Assembly (NCBI RefSeq): GCF_902167145.1
Contig: NC_050100.1
Coordinates: forward strand, 189,775,439-189,839,438
Length of the DNA: 64,000 nucleotides
Direction: 5' to 3'
Source of the DNA: Zea mays
Taxonomy: Eukaryota; Streptophyta; Magnoliopsida; Poales; Poaceae
Made by a program: the position numbers and the translations under genes. The notes beneath the pieces are model-generated. The model searched no databases. It saw only the letters and a list, made by a program, of their open reading frames with translations, and was not told the origin of the DNA. Below, piece after piece: positions 20,209-32,032 of the stretch (the first letter of the stretch is position 1; the number at the start of each line of letters is the position of its first letter).

Positions 20209-22441
20209 TCAATCCAAGTTACGCGAATCTAAGACATTTAGCTCACTACGCAGCCTACAAAAGGTTTTCTCATCTATAGGCTTGGTAAAGATATCGGCTA
20301 GCTGGTTCTCGGTGCTAATATAGAACACTTCGATATCTCCCTTTTGCTGGTGGTCTCTCAAAAAGTGATGCCGGATGTCTATGTGCTTAGTGCGGCTGTG
20401 TTCAACAGGATTATCCGCCATGCAGATTGCACTCTCATTGTCACATAGGAGTGGGACTTTGCTCAGATTGTAGCCAAAGTCCCGGAGGGTTTGCCTCATC
20501 CAAAGTAGTTGCGCGCAACACTGTCCTGCGGCAACATACTCGGCCTCAGCGGTGGATAGGGCAACAGAGGTTTGTTTCTTAGAACTCCAAAACACCAGGG
20601 ACCTTCCTAGGAATTGGCACGTCCCTGATATACTCTTCCTATCAACCTTGCATCCAGCATAATCGGAGTCTGAGTATCCAATCAAGTGAAAGGTAGACCC
20701 CTTTGGATACCAGATCCCGAAGCAAGGCGTAGCAACTAAATATCTAAGAATTCGCTTAACAACCACAAGGTGACATTCCCTTGTATCGGACAAACGAGTA
20801 ATGCTCACAAAAATTAGCTAATCGTGAGCGAGTAGTTACTCCCTTGCTTATGTCACCCAGAATCTGATCGACGGGGTGATTCCTTTGAATTGTTGCCCAG
20901 ACTTGAGTTGGAGGGGTTGGTGGTGCTTCTTCCTCCATAACTTGTTCTTCCTGTGCTCCCCCTTGATCACACGCCTCTTCTTGATGAACCTGTTTATCAT
21001 CTTGAGTTGGGGGGTGCACCATTGTTGAGGAAGAAGGTTGATCTTGTTCTTGTTGTTCCTGTGGTCGCACATCTCCAATCGCCATGGTGCGTATTGCGGC
21101 CGTCGGAACATCATCTTCATCTATATCATCAAGATCAACTTGCTCTCTTGGAGAGCCATTAGTCTCATCAAATACAACGTTGCTAGAAACTTCAAGCAAA
21201 CCCGATGATTTGTTGAAGACTCTGTACGCCTTTGTATTTGAGTCATAACCTAGTAAAAACCCTTCTACAGCTTTGGGAGCAAATTTAGAATTTCTACCTT
21301 TCTTCACTAGAATGTAACATTTGCTCCCAAATACACGAAAGTATGAGACATTGGGTTTGTTACCGGTAAGAAGTTCATACGAAGTCTTCCTGAGGAGGCG
21401 ATGAAGGTAGAGTCGGTTTATGGTGTGGCAAGCTGTGTTCACAGCTTCCAACCAAAACCGCTCAGGCGTCTTGAACTCTCCAAGCATCGTCCTCGCCATG
21501 TCGATAAGCGTCCTATTCTTCCTCTCTACCACACCATTTTGTTGTGGTGTGTAGGGAGCGGAGAACTCGTGCTTGATGCCTTCCTCCTCAAGGTACTCCT
21601 CCACTTGCAGATTCTTGAACTCGGACCCGTTGACACTTCTTATCTTTTTCACCTTGAGCTCAAATTCGTTTTGAGCTCTCCTTAGAAAGTGCTTTAGGGT
21701 CCCTTGGGTTTCTGATTTATCCTGCAAAAAGAATACCCTACTGAAGCGGGAAAAATCATCAACAATAACAAGACCATACTTACTTCCCCCGATGCTGAGG
21801 TAGGCGACGGGTCCGAAGAGGTCCATATGAAGTAGCTCCAAAGGTCTTGATGTGGTCATCACATTCTTGCTGTGATGAGTGCTTCCCACTTGTTTACCTA
21901 CTTGACAAGCTGCACAAGGTCTATCTTTTTCGAAAAATACATTGGTTAGTCCTAACACATGTTCTCCCTTTAGAAGTTTATGAAGGTTCTTCATCCCAAC
22001 ATGTGCTAGACGACGATGTCACAGCCAGCCCATGCTAGTCTTAGCAATTAAGCTTGCATCTGGATCGGCCTCCTCTTTCAAAAAATAAACTAAGTAGAGT
22101 TTGCCGTCTAGTACACCCTTAAAAGCTAATGAACCATCATTCCTTCTAAAGACAGACACATCAAATAAACAATTGTAACCCATATTACATAGTTGACTGA
22201 CAGACAACAAGTTGTACCCGAGCGATTCAACTAAGAACACATTAGATATGGAATGCTCGGATGAAATGGCTATCTTTCCTAGTCCTTTAACCTTGCCTTG
22301 GTTCCCATCTCCAAAGATGATCGAATCTTGGGAATCCTTGTTCTTGACGTAGGAGGTGAACATCTTCTTCTCCCCCGTCATGTGGTTTGTGCATCCGCTG
22401 TCGATAATCCAGCTTGAGCCCCCGGATGCATAAACCTGCAA
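20209..22441 (-). pseudogene. SIRE-2 pol (RT deleted)
   Basis: 22441-22019: protease with [11 protein letters not shown]. 21994-20840: zinc-binding and integrase core ([34 protein letters not shown]). In the second catalytic position the sequence reads RSVNGSEF instead of the usual RSDNG, so an active-site aspartate is lost. After [16 protein letters not shown] the frame jumps near 20800 straight to RNase H (VVKRILRYLVATPCFG, VALSTAEAEYVAAGQCC), removing about 1 kb of reverse transcriptase. Confidence 0.88.
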
Positions 22442-22447
22442 GGCAAA

Positions 22448-24795
22448 TTAGGCTTGGGTTTTAGGTACCCAACTCTTGTTGGGTCCTACGAGGTTAGTTA
22501 CAATAGCCTTTGGGACCCAAATGCAAGTCTTGTCTCCCTTGCATTTGACCCCCAACTTTCTAGCAACCACTTTTTCATTTTTACATGAAAGAACAAACGT
22601 AGTGTTGCAAGCATAAAAGACAGTGGTAGGTTTATTACACACTTTCCTAGGAGCATGAGACATAAAATTTCACCTAGGCCTACCATTAAAATTAGAACTT
22701 GAAGCAATCATGGCATGTGAGTCAAAAGCATTATAACTCCTATTTCTAGAAAATTTTCTATCGTTGTACATGAAAGCATGATTCTTTTGATTACTACTAG
22801 CCATAGGGGCCTTCCCTTTCTCCTTGTTGGGAATGGGAGCCCTTTGGCTTGTTAAGTTCTTGGCTTCCTTTCGAAAGCCAAGTCCATCCTTAATTGAGGG
22901 ATGTCTACCAACGGTATAGGCATCCCTACCAAATTTTAACTTATCAAAGTCATTTTTGCAAGTCTTAAGTTGGGCATTAAGACTTGCCACTTCACCATTT
23001 AATTTTGTAATAGAAGTAAGGTGCTCAACACATGCATCAACATCAAAGTCCTTACACCTATTACAAATGACAACATGTTCTACACAAGATCTAGTTTTAT
23101 TAGCTACTTCTAGCTTAGCATTTAAATCATCATTAACACTCTTTAAGCTAGACACAGTTTCATGACAAGCAGATAATTCAGAGGATAGCATTTCATTCCT
23201 TTTAACCTCTAAAGCAAGGGACTTTTGCACACTTATAAACTTATCATGCTCTTCATACAATATATCTTCTTGTTTTTCTAAAAGTCTATCCTTTTCATTT
23301 AAAGCATCAATTAACTCATTGATTTTATCTACTTTTGCTCTATCTAAACCCTTAAATAAATCAGTATAATCTACTTCATCATCACTAGAGTCATCATCAC
23401 TTGAAGTAGTATACTTAGGGGTTTCTTGAACACTTACCTTTTTCTCATTTGCCATGAGGCAAGTATGGCGTCCGTTGGGGAAGAGAGACGACTTGTTGAA
23501 GGCCGAGGCGGCGAGTCCTTCGTCGTCGGAGTCGGACGAAGAGCAATCCGAATCCCATTCTTTGCCAAGGTGCGCCTCGCCCTTCGCCTTCTTGTAGGCC
23601 TTCTTCTTCTCCCTCTTCCCGCTCTTTTCTTGTTCTTGGTCATTAACATTATCGGGACAATTTGCTATAAAATGACCAGTCTTATCGCATTTAAAACAGG
23701 AGCGCTTTCCCTTTGCTTTGCTATTGTTGGGATGCTCCTTGCGTCCTTTTAGCGTGGTCTTGAATCGCTTGATGATGAGGGCCGTCTCATCTTCGTTTAG
23801 CCCGACAGCTTCAATTTGCACCACCTTGCTAGGTAGCGCCTCCCTGCTGCTGCTTGTTGCCTTGAGTGCAACGGGCTGGGGCTCATAGATGGGCATTGGG
23901 TCGTTCAATGCATCATCCACATATCTTGCTTCCTTGACCATCATACGCCCGCTAACAAACTTTCCAAGTATCTCCTCGAGCGTCATCTTTGTGTACCTGG
24001 GATTTTCACGTATGAGGTTCACAAGATGAGGGTCAATAACAGTGAAAGACCTGAGCATAAGTCGAACGATGTCGTGGGGTCTGTTCATCTCGTGCTTCCA
24101 TAGCTCCTGATCTTGTTGACCAGGGTCTTGAGCCTGTTGTAAGTTTGTGTTGGCTCCTCCCCCCTGATCATCGCGAACCTTCCCAGCTCGCCTTCCACCA
24201 ACTCTATTTTGGTGATCATGGTGGTGTCGTTCCCCTCATGCAATATCTTGAGGGTGTCCTATATTTGCTTGGCGTTGTCCAAGCCGCTCACCTTGTTGTA
24301 TTCATCCCTGCACAATGATGCTAACAAAACAGTGGTAGCTTGTGCATTCTTATGAATTTGTTCGTTAATGAATACAGGGTTATCCATACTATCAAATTGC
24401 ATTCCATTCTCAACTATCTCCCAAATACTAGGGTGGAGAGAGAAAAGGTGACTACGCATTTTGTGACTCCAAAAAGCGTAGTCCTCTCCATCAAAGTGTG
24501 GAGCTTTACCAAGAGGAATATAAAGCAAATGAGCATTGGAATTATAAGGAATACGAGAATAATCAAATGAAAAATTTGAATGAACCAGTTTCTTTTTCTC
24601 ATCGTCGTTGTAGTCTCTTGGGGAAGAAGAAGACTCGTCGCTGTCATAGTAGACGATCTTCTTGATGTGCCTCTTCTTCCCGTCCTTCTTCTTATGACCC
24701 GAGCCAAAGTCAATGGGCTTGTCGTCCCTTGGCTCGTTGAAGATGGACTCCTTCTCCTTATTGTTGACCACCATCCCCATTCCCTTAGGATCCAT
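22448..24795 (-). pseudogene. SIRE-2 gag
   Basis: Starts MDPKGMGMVVNNKEKES. A stop replaces a Trp codon after GLDNAKQI (24259) and a frameshift lies near 24100. It then continues with the gag domain, a zinc knuckle CFKCDKTGHFIANC near 23680, and a coiled-coil stretch. The last 70 codons are in another frame. Broken but largely collinear with SIRE-3 gag. Confidence 0.85.
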
Positions 24796-24847
24796 CTCTT
24801 CGGGCGATTAGTCCCTTTCGTGAAGAGAACGACTTTGATACAAATTG

Positions 24848-25992
24848 GTGCTCAAAAGAACCAAGTGGCTATAGAGTGAGCTCTTGTGAATCACAATAAT
24901 CACAAAGAAAGACAATGCAAGAAACACAGTGATTTATCCCATGGTTCGACAAAGTATAACACTTGCCTACCTCCACGTTGTGGCGTCCCAATGGATGAGG
25001 GTTGCACTCAACCCCTTTCAAGTGATCCAATGATCAACTTGAATACCATGACTTTTCTTTGCTTATATCTTTTCCCGTTTGCGAGGAATCTCCACAGGTT
25101 GGAGCATCTCGTCCTTACAACAAAGATCACAGTGAAAACACAAGAGTAAGGCTGGGAGCAACACACACAAATCTGCAGCACAACGCACGCACACAAGCCA
25201 AGACTTGAGCTCAAATGATGCATAGAGAGTTCACAGCAAGAATGGAGCTCAAATCACTAACACGATCAATCAAATGCGTGGAGATGGAGTGTGGAGACTT
25301 AGAATTGCTTAGTGAATGCTTGGATGTCTCCTCCATGCGCCCAGGGGTCCCTTTTATAGCCCCAAGGCAGCTAGGAGCCGTTGGAGACCAACAAGGAAGG
25401 CAATTCTTGCCTTCTGTCGGGTGGCGCACCGGACAGTCTGGTGCACCACCCGACAACCATTGTTCATGTCCGGTGCACAATTTCCTTCCATTCCTGGCGT
25501 AGCTGACCGTTGCAACTCCGGGCTGGTTGGCGCACCAGACACTGTCCGGTGCCCCCAGCCAACCGTTGGCGCGGGCCACGCGTCACCCGCGGATTGCGCG
25601 GCCGACCGTTGCTCTGGCGGCCGTTGGCTCACCGGACAGTCCGGTGAATTTTAGCCGTACGCCGCCAAAGTTTCCCGAGAGTGGCCTGTTCGCCTGAGTT
25701 CAGCCTGGCGCACCAGACACTGTCCGGTGCACCACCGGACAGTCCGGTGTGCCAGACCGAGCTGAGCCTTGGCTGTTCCAGCCAAGTCCTTTTCTTGTTC
25801 TCTTTTATCTGATTCTAGCACTTAGACAAATATATTAGTACACACAAAAGCCAATGTACTAAGTCTAGAACCATACCTTTGCCTTGATTATTACTTCTCT
25901 CTTTATTTAGCACATGAGAGCATATTTAAATGTGTTGGGCACTTAATCACCAAAACAATATAGAAATGCCCCAAGGGCACATTTCCCTTTCA
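24848..25992 (-). repeat. SIRE-2 right LTR (5' LTR, truncated)
   Basis: Matches the left LTR from its position 18264 onwards; about 80 bp are missing at the inner edge, joined to a damaged primer-binding region (GATACAAATTGG). Confidence 0.85.
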
Positions 25993-25997
25993 CTTGT

Positions 25998-26319
25998 CGC
26001 TTGGATCGCTTTTCTTCTTCCTCTTTCTAAGTGACCCGGTTTGATTAAGGAGAAAAGCTCACTCGGTCTAAGTGACCGTTTGAGAGAGGGAAAGGGTTGA
26101 AGAGACTCGGTCTTTGTCACCACCTCAACGGGGATTAGGTTTGCAAGAACCGAACCTCAGTAAAACAAATCACCGTGCCACTCTCTTCATTTGCTTGTGA
26201 TTTGTTTTCACCCTCTCTTTCAGACTCGAATTTATTTCTAACGCTAACCCCAGCTTGTAGTTGTGTTTAAAGTTGTAAATTTCAGTTTCCGCCTATTCAC
26301 CCCCTCTAGGCGACTTTCA
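25998..26319 (+). repeat. SIRE-1 5' LTR, second part
   Basis: Continues the 5' LTR after SIRE-2 and ends CGACTTTCA. Relative to the 3' LTR it has a ~62-bp deletion after CTTCCTCTTTC (near 26026). It is followed at once by ATTGGTATCAGAGC. Confidence 0.88.
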
Positions 26320-26368
26320 ATTGGTATCAGAGCCCGGTACTTCATTAAGAGTCTAACCACTCGAAGTG

Positions 26369-28986
26369 ATGTCGGGAGAATCCGCCAAGAGGGAGATGGA
26401 AATGGCCACAAGCCACAGGAAGGCTCCATCAAGGGAGTCCAGCTCCAAAGGAAGGGAGGAATTACCTCCCCGCGTCAAGTCACACCGGAGTGGCGACAAG
26501 AAGAAGAAAATGAAGGAAGTGGTCTACTACGAGACCGATTCTTCATCGCCCTCCACCTCTGGCTCCGACGCTCCGTCTGTCACTTCTAAGCGCCATGAGC
26601 GCAAGAAGTTTAGTAAGATCCTCCTACGCTATCCCCGCATTTCCAAACGCACTCCTTTACTTTCCATCCCATTAGGCAAACCACCGGTTTTTTACGGTGA
26701 AGATTATTGTATGTGGAGTGATAAAATGAGGCATTACCTAACCTCACTCCACGCAAGCATATGGGATATTGTTGAGTTTGGAGCGCAGGTACCATCCGTA
26801 GGGGATGAGGGCTACGACTCGGACGAGGTCACCCAAATCCGGCACTTTAACTCCCAAGCCACTACTATACTCCTCGCCTCTCTATGTCGAGAGGAGTATA
26901 ATAAGGTGCAAGGGTTGAAGAGCGCCAAGGAAATTTGGGACGTGCTAAAGACCGCGCACGAAGGAGATGACGTGACCAAGATCACCAAGCGGGAGACGAT
27001 CGAGGGGGAGCTCGGTCGATTCATCCGAAACCAAGGAGAGGAGCCACAAGCCATGTACAACCGGCTTAAGACCTTGGTCAACCAAGTGCGCAACCTCGAG
27101 AGCACCAAATGGGATGACCATGAAATGGTCAAGGTTATTCTAAGATCACTCGTTTTTCGTAATCCTACACAAGTTCAATTAATTCATGGTGATCCTAGTT
27201 ATAAGCTAATGTCTCCCGAGGAGGTTATAGGAAAGTTTGTGAGCTTTGAGTTGATGATCAAAGGCTCCAAACAAATCGTCAAGCAAGGCGGCACTTCCAC
27301 AACCGAGGTGCAACCCGTCACATTTAAAGCGACGGAAGAAAAGAAAGAAGAGTCTACATCAAGTAGGCTCCCCATCGACGCCTCAAAGCTCGACAATGAG
27401 GAAATGACGCTCATCATCAAGAGCTTTCGCCAAATCCTCAAGCAAAGGAGGGGAAGGACTACAAGCCTCGCTCCAAGAAAGTGTGCTACAAGTGTGGTAA
27501 GCCCGGTCATTTCATTGCTAAATGTCCTATGTCTAGTGATAGTGATAGGGGCGACGACAAGAAGGGAAGGAGGAAGGAAAAGAAGAGATACTACAAGAAG
27601 AAGGGCGGCGATGCCCACATGTGTCGGGAATGAGACTCTGATGAGAGCTCCACCGACTCTTCCTCCGACGAGGACGCCGCCAACATCACCGTCAACAAAG
27701 GCCTCCTCTTCCCCAACGTCGGCCATAAGTGCCTCATGGCAAAGGACGGCAAAAAGAAGAAGGTAAAATCTAGAGCCTCCACTAAATATACAACATCTAG
27801 TGATGAAGGTAGCTCTAGTGCTGATGGAGATGATTTGCTCGCCCTTTTTGACAACTTAAGCATGCAACAAAAGGAAAAATTGAATGAATTGATAGGTGCC
27901 ATTCATGAGAAGGATGAACTCTTGGATATCCAAGAGGAATTCCTTATTAAGGAAAACAAAAAGCATGTTAAAGTTTAAAATGCTTATGCTAAGGAAGTAG
28001 AGAAAAATGAAAACTTGTCTAAAGAGCTTAGCATTTGCCATGACACTATCTCTAACCTTAGAACTGAGAATGCCAAATTACTTGCTAAGGTTGAGAAGTT
28101 AAATGTTTGTGATGATTCTCTTGTCAATCTTAAAAATGATAATGCTAGTTTAATTGCTAAGGTTGACAAATTGAATGAATCAATTTCTAGCCTTAAAATT
28201 GAAAATGCTAGTTTAATTTCAATGGCTAAAGATTTAAATCTTTGCAATGCTTCTATTTCCAATCTTAGAGATGAGAATGCTATTTTACATGCTAAGATTG
28301 ATGAATTAAATATTTGCAAACCCTCTACATCTAGTGTTGATCATGTCTCTATTTGTACTAGATGTAAAGATATTAATGTTGATGCTATTCATGATCACCT
28401 AGCTTTAATTAAACAACAAAATGATCACATAGCTCAACTTACTGCTAATAATGAGCATGAAATTGAAAATGAAAAGTTTAAATTTGCTAGAAGCATGCTC
28501 TATAATAGGAGACGCCCTGGCATTAAGGATGGCATTGGTTTCCAACAAGGAAGCAATACCAAAATTAATGCCCCTAAAAGATTGTCTAACTTTGTAAAGG
28601 GCAAGGCTCCCATGCCTTAGGATAACGAGGGTGACATATTATATCCTGTTGGTTATCCTGAGCACAAGATTAGGAGAATTCATGCTAGGAAATCTCATTC
28701 TGTTTCTCACCATGCTTATATGTATAAGAATGAGGCATCTAGCTCCAGGCATTCCACTCATGTTAAAATGCCTAAAAAGAAATCTCCTATTGCATCAAAT
28801 GATCATAGCATTTCATTTAAAACTTTTGATGCTGCTTATGTTTTAACTAACAAATCAGGCAAAGTAGTTGCCAAATATGTTGGGGGCAAACACAAGTGCT
28901 CTAAGACTTGTGTTTGGGTACCCAAGGTGCTTGTTTCTAATGTGAAAGGACCCAAGACCGTTTGGGTACCTAAGAACAAGGCTTAA
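26369..28986 (+). pseudogene. SIRE-1 gag
   Basis: ATG at 26369 (MSGESAKREMEMATSHRK). Gag domain with GEDYCMWSDKMRHYLTSLHA, TILLASLCREEYNKVQGLKS and ETIEGELGRFIRNQGEEPQA. A frameshift near 27450 precedes a zinc knuckle CYKCGKPGHFIAKC at about 27480-27525. In-frame stops follow at about 27631, 27976 and 28618. A long coiled coil (28000-28480) and a C-terminal zinc-binding-like tail (28720-28986) complete it. Ordinary decay of an old copy. Confidence 0.88.
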
Positions 28987-29002
28987 ACTTGTTTTGTAGG
29001 TT

Positions 29003-29570
29003 TATGCATCCGGGGGCTCAAGTTGGATAATTGACAGCGGGTGCACAAACCACATGATAGGGGAGAAAAGAATGTTCTCCTCCTACGAGAAAAACGAAGA
29101 TCCCCAACGAGCTATCACATTCGGGGATGGAAATCAAGGTTTGGTCAAAGGACTTGGTAAAATTGCTATATCACCTGACCATTCCATTTCCAATGTTTTT
29201 CTTGTAGATTCTTTAGATTATAACTTGCTTTCAGTTTCTCAATTATGTAAAATCGGCTACAATTGTCTTTTTATGGATATAGGTGTTACTGTCTTTAGAA
29301 GAAGTGATGATTCAGTAGTATTTAAGGGAGTATTAGAGGGTCAACTATACTTAGTTGATTTCAATAGAGCTGAACTCGATACTTGCTTAATTGCTAAGAC
29401 TAATATGAGTTGGCTCTGGCATCGCCGACTAGCCCATGTTGAGATGAATAATCTTCACAAGCTTCTAAAGGGAGAACACATTTTGGGACTAACAAATGTT
29501 CATTTTGAGAAAGACAGGGTTTGTAGCGCATGTCAAGCAGGGAAGCAAGTTGGTGCCCATCATCCACATA
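29003..29570 (+). pseudogene. SIRE-1 pol, first part (protease)
   Basis: [20 protein letters not shown] contains the protease active site, followed by [17 protein letters not shown] and the histidine/cysteine region [19 protein letters not shown], then [16 protein letters not shown]. Cut at 29570 by the small CACTA element; continues at 32033. Confidence 0.88.
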
Positions 29571-30153
29571 CACTACAAAAAATGGTTTTGTATGACAAAA
29601 GTAAAGTGTCATGTTTAGTACAAAATTGGTCATAAAAAGCATCTTATGACGAAAATGTTGCGTCATAAGGGTCGTCATATAACGACCGTCACATTATGTA
29701 CCTTGTGACGACTGTTCAGAGTACCGTCACATAATGTCATCACCTTTTGTGACAGCTGCGTTCGTCCATCACATATTGGTGCTATATATGACGGTGTTAT
29801 CTGTCACATTCTTTCCAGTCAACGCGTCACCTAATGTTGGGATCGTCACTTATGGCACCCACATACAGTGACCATACAGTGACGACACACTGAGCTCTCA
29901 TGATAACTCACAGAATCATAATACACAGAAAAGCCATCATACACAACATTCTCATCACAAGTCATACACAATTCCAGCACACTAGTTCTTCCACAACAGA
30001 GGTTCAAACATACAAAGGTTCCACCACAAAGGTTTGAAGCATTCAAACAGATTGCACGTAGTTCTGATAAAGTTCTAACCACAGATATGTTCTAGCAAGG
30101 TAGAAAAACCTTAAGCAAAGGCATCATCCTCAGACTTGGTATGCATCCCTACC

Positions 30154-30400
30154 TCAATCTTTCTGAAGTTTCAAGATAGCTCGTAGTAGTGCATTGGTCT
30201 CTTCAAACTTGGTATGCATCCCCTTCACTTCCTCTTGGGTCTGGCGCAACAAACTTTGGTTTTCTTCAAGTGCGGCCTGTTGAGCTTGTAGTTGTGCTTG
30301 CAACTCTTCCTACTTCCTAGCAGCTTCCTCTCTTTCAGCTTGGAGTTTTTCCTCAAACTGATATAAGATTTCTTCAAGTGCGGCCTGTTGAGCATATAAA
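30154..30400 (-). pseudogene. TNPA-like coiled-coil C-terminus (CACTA-B)
   Basis: Minus strand reads AQQAALEEILYQFEEKLQAE, REEAARK, a stop, EELQAQLQAQQAALEENQSL and ends LLRAILKLQKD. Gln/Glu/Leu-rich heptads resemble the coiled-coil C-terminal part of plant Ptta/En/Spm TNP proteins. One in-frame stop. The AQQAALEE unit occurs twice, so part of the coil is a tandem duplication. Confidence 0.65.
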
Positions 30401-30870
30401 AAACTTGGGATATAAGATTTGCCATGAAATATTGGTACATGCCAACAGCAATACAACATAGTCAAATAATGACTGACAGTTTAAGAAAAAGAACACATGA
30501 ACATGCATCAATGCTACCTAGACAGGTCAAGACTAATAACATGGCCTAAAGAAACCCTAGTACTGATGATGATCATGTTTGATGACATAGCAATTGTCCT
30601 GCTGTTTTCTATTTTAGATGGTCACCATAAAAGAATTGGAGCATAAGCACCTATTGATTATACCTCATTTAGCACAACGCAAATATTATGAACATGGGAG
30701 CTCATCTCAGAAATCAGATGGCCAATCTCAGAATTAGCTACTCAATCAACACCAAAACCAAGACCGTTAGCTTCAAACGACCGTCGCAGCCGAGATGGTA
30801 TGGTAGCAGCCAGCACTCACCAGTAGAAATTTATATCAGGATATGCAAATTTTCAACTTTTACCCCTTAC

Positions 30871-31348
30871 TTGTTTCCTGTCCCTGGAACTCGCTGCGGA
30901 CTCTCGGTTCTTGATCATGCGCTTCTGCCGCTGCATCACGGCGCGGTCCGCGGGATCCAGAAGTGCCCGCTTCCCGCCTCCCCTCACGCCGCCCACTCCC
31001 CCCGCCACACTCCCTGCCGCATCTCCGTCACCGTCAGGGAACCCCAGCGGGAGGGATAGGGAGGATGGGCGTGGGGAGCCCTCCAGCGGCAGAGATCTCC
31101 TTCCACACCTCCTCCGACGTCCGCCGGGCCGCAGCCTCCGGGGCTGCCAGGGAGGGCTCCGCCAGGCCGAGGCCGGCGCTTTCGGCGGCGGCAGCGTTGA
31201 CGGCCTCGGGGCCGTAGATGTTACGGATGATGTCGTCCATGTTCATCGATCCAACGCCGCTGCTCTTGAATCACGCGAGGTCCGCGGACGAGCCCGCCCC
31301 GGCGTGCTACGGCGGAGACGACGACGCCATCACCCGTGACGACGCCAT
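30871..31348 (-). pseudogene. Captured first exon of a group A-type bZIP gene
   Basis: Minus strand begins MASSRVMASSSPP, followed by two in-frame stops. It then reads FKSSGVGSMNMDDIIRNIYG, RTSEEVWKEISAAGG, and finally MQRQKRMIKNRESAASSRDR KQ directly before a GTAAGG splice donor (30870-30869). MNMDDxxRNIYG, the EEVWKEI block and the basic region NRESAAxSRxRK are the conserved regions of ABF/ABI5-type bZIP factors. The retained donor shows that genomic DNA, not cDNA, was captured. Stops make it non-coding. Confidence 0.85.
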
Positions 31349-32032
31349 GCGCCGGGGCCGCGGCCCACAGCCCAGCAGGAGAGGTGAAAGGGGGAAAACT
31401 CACAGTCGACCAGCACAGGCTCTCACTTTCCACTCTTCAGCGTATTTGTTGTTGCGATGTTTCTTCTTGCGGCCTTGCGGGTGTCCCGCTGATATGAATC
31501 TACAATATCCCTCGATGCGCAGCTTGCCGGAGCCCAGCGCCGCCTTGAGGATGGCCGGCTCCTCCCCTGCGCCGCCGGTGGTGGGCGCGGGTGGCATGGT
31601 GGGCGCAGGTGGCGGCGCTAGGTTGAGGGGATGGAGAGGACTAGGCTTGTCTGCGGTGATGAGCAGCCAAGAGGATAAGGTAGGAGGGGAATTTTGGTCA
31701 TCTTGGGCGGGAGATGGGAAAGTGAATGCGGTCAACAGAAAGGGGTACGGTCCTTTTTTGAAAAAAACATAAAGTGACGCCACTAAATCATCACGTAAAG
31801 ACACATCTAAGCGTCATAAAAGTAAAACCGTCTACTGGCTTCTGGCGGCTGACAATATATGACGAATCTTCGTACCCTTATGTGACAACAAAAACACTAT
31901 CGTCATAAAATCTTCATGGCCTCATGAAATTATGACGACTCAAAAAATTCCATTATATTATGTGACATTATATGACGATAACTGACCTTGTCATTAGGTA
32001 TTTTGTCATAAAAGGACAAATTTCTTGCAGTG

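Larger units (their letters stand above)
18183..25992 (-). mobile_element. SIRE-2: degenerate SIRE/Maximus-type copia element
   Basis: Inserted antisense in the 5' LTR of SIRE-1 with target duplication CTTGT (18178-18182, 25993-25997). Left LTR is 18183-19429. Right LTR is about 24848-25992 and lacks roughly 80 bp at its outer-internal edge together with a normal primer-binding junction. The interior encodes gag, protease, integrase and RNase H, but almost the whole reverse transcriptase is deleted (junction near 20800). It cannot be autonomous. Confidence 0.9.
29571..32032 (-). mobile_element. CACTA-B: small non-autonomous CACTA element carrying a bZIP exon
   Basis: 2,462 bp, starting CACTACAAAAAATGG and, read from the other end, CACTGCAAGAAATTTG. 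The 3-bp target duplication is ATA (29568-29570, 32033-32035). Subterminal regions (29585-29850 and 31770-32020) carry many TATGACG/CGTCATA motifs in both orientations, as CACTA subterminal repeats do. Inside are a coiled-coil remnant of a TNPA-like protein (30154-30400) and the first exon of a host bZIP gene (30871-31348), all on the minus strand. No TNPD transposase is present. Confidence 0.88.

Noticed and set aside
31218..31772. Plus-strand frame of 184 codons in CACTA-B
   Set aside because: It lies antisense to the bZIP fragment and adjoining GC-rich sequence; no motif supports it.
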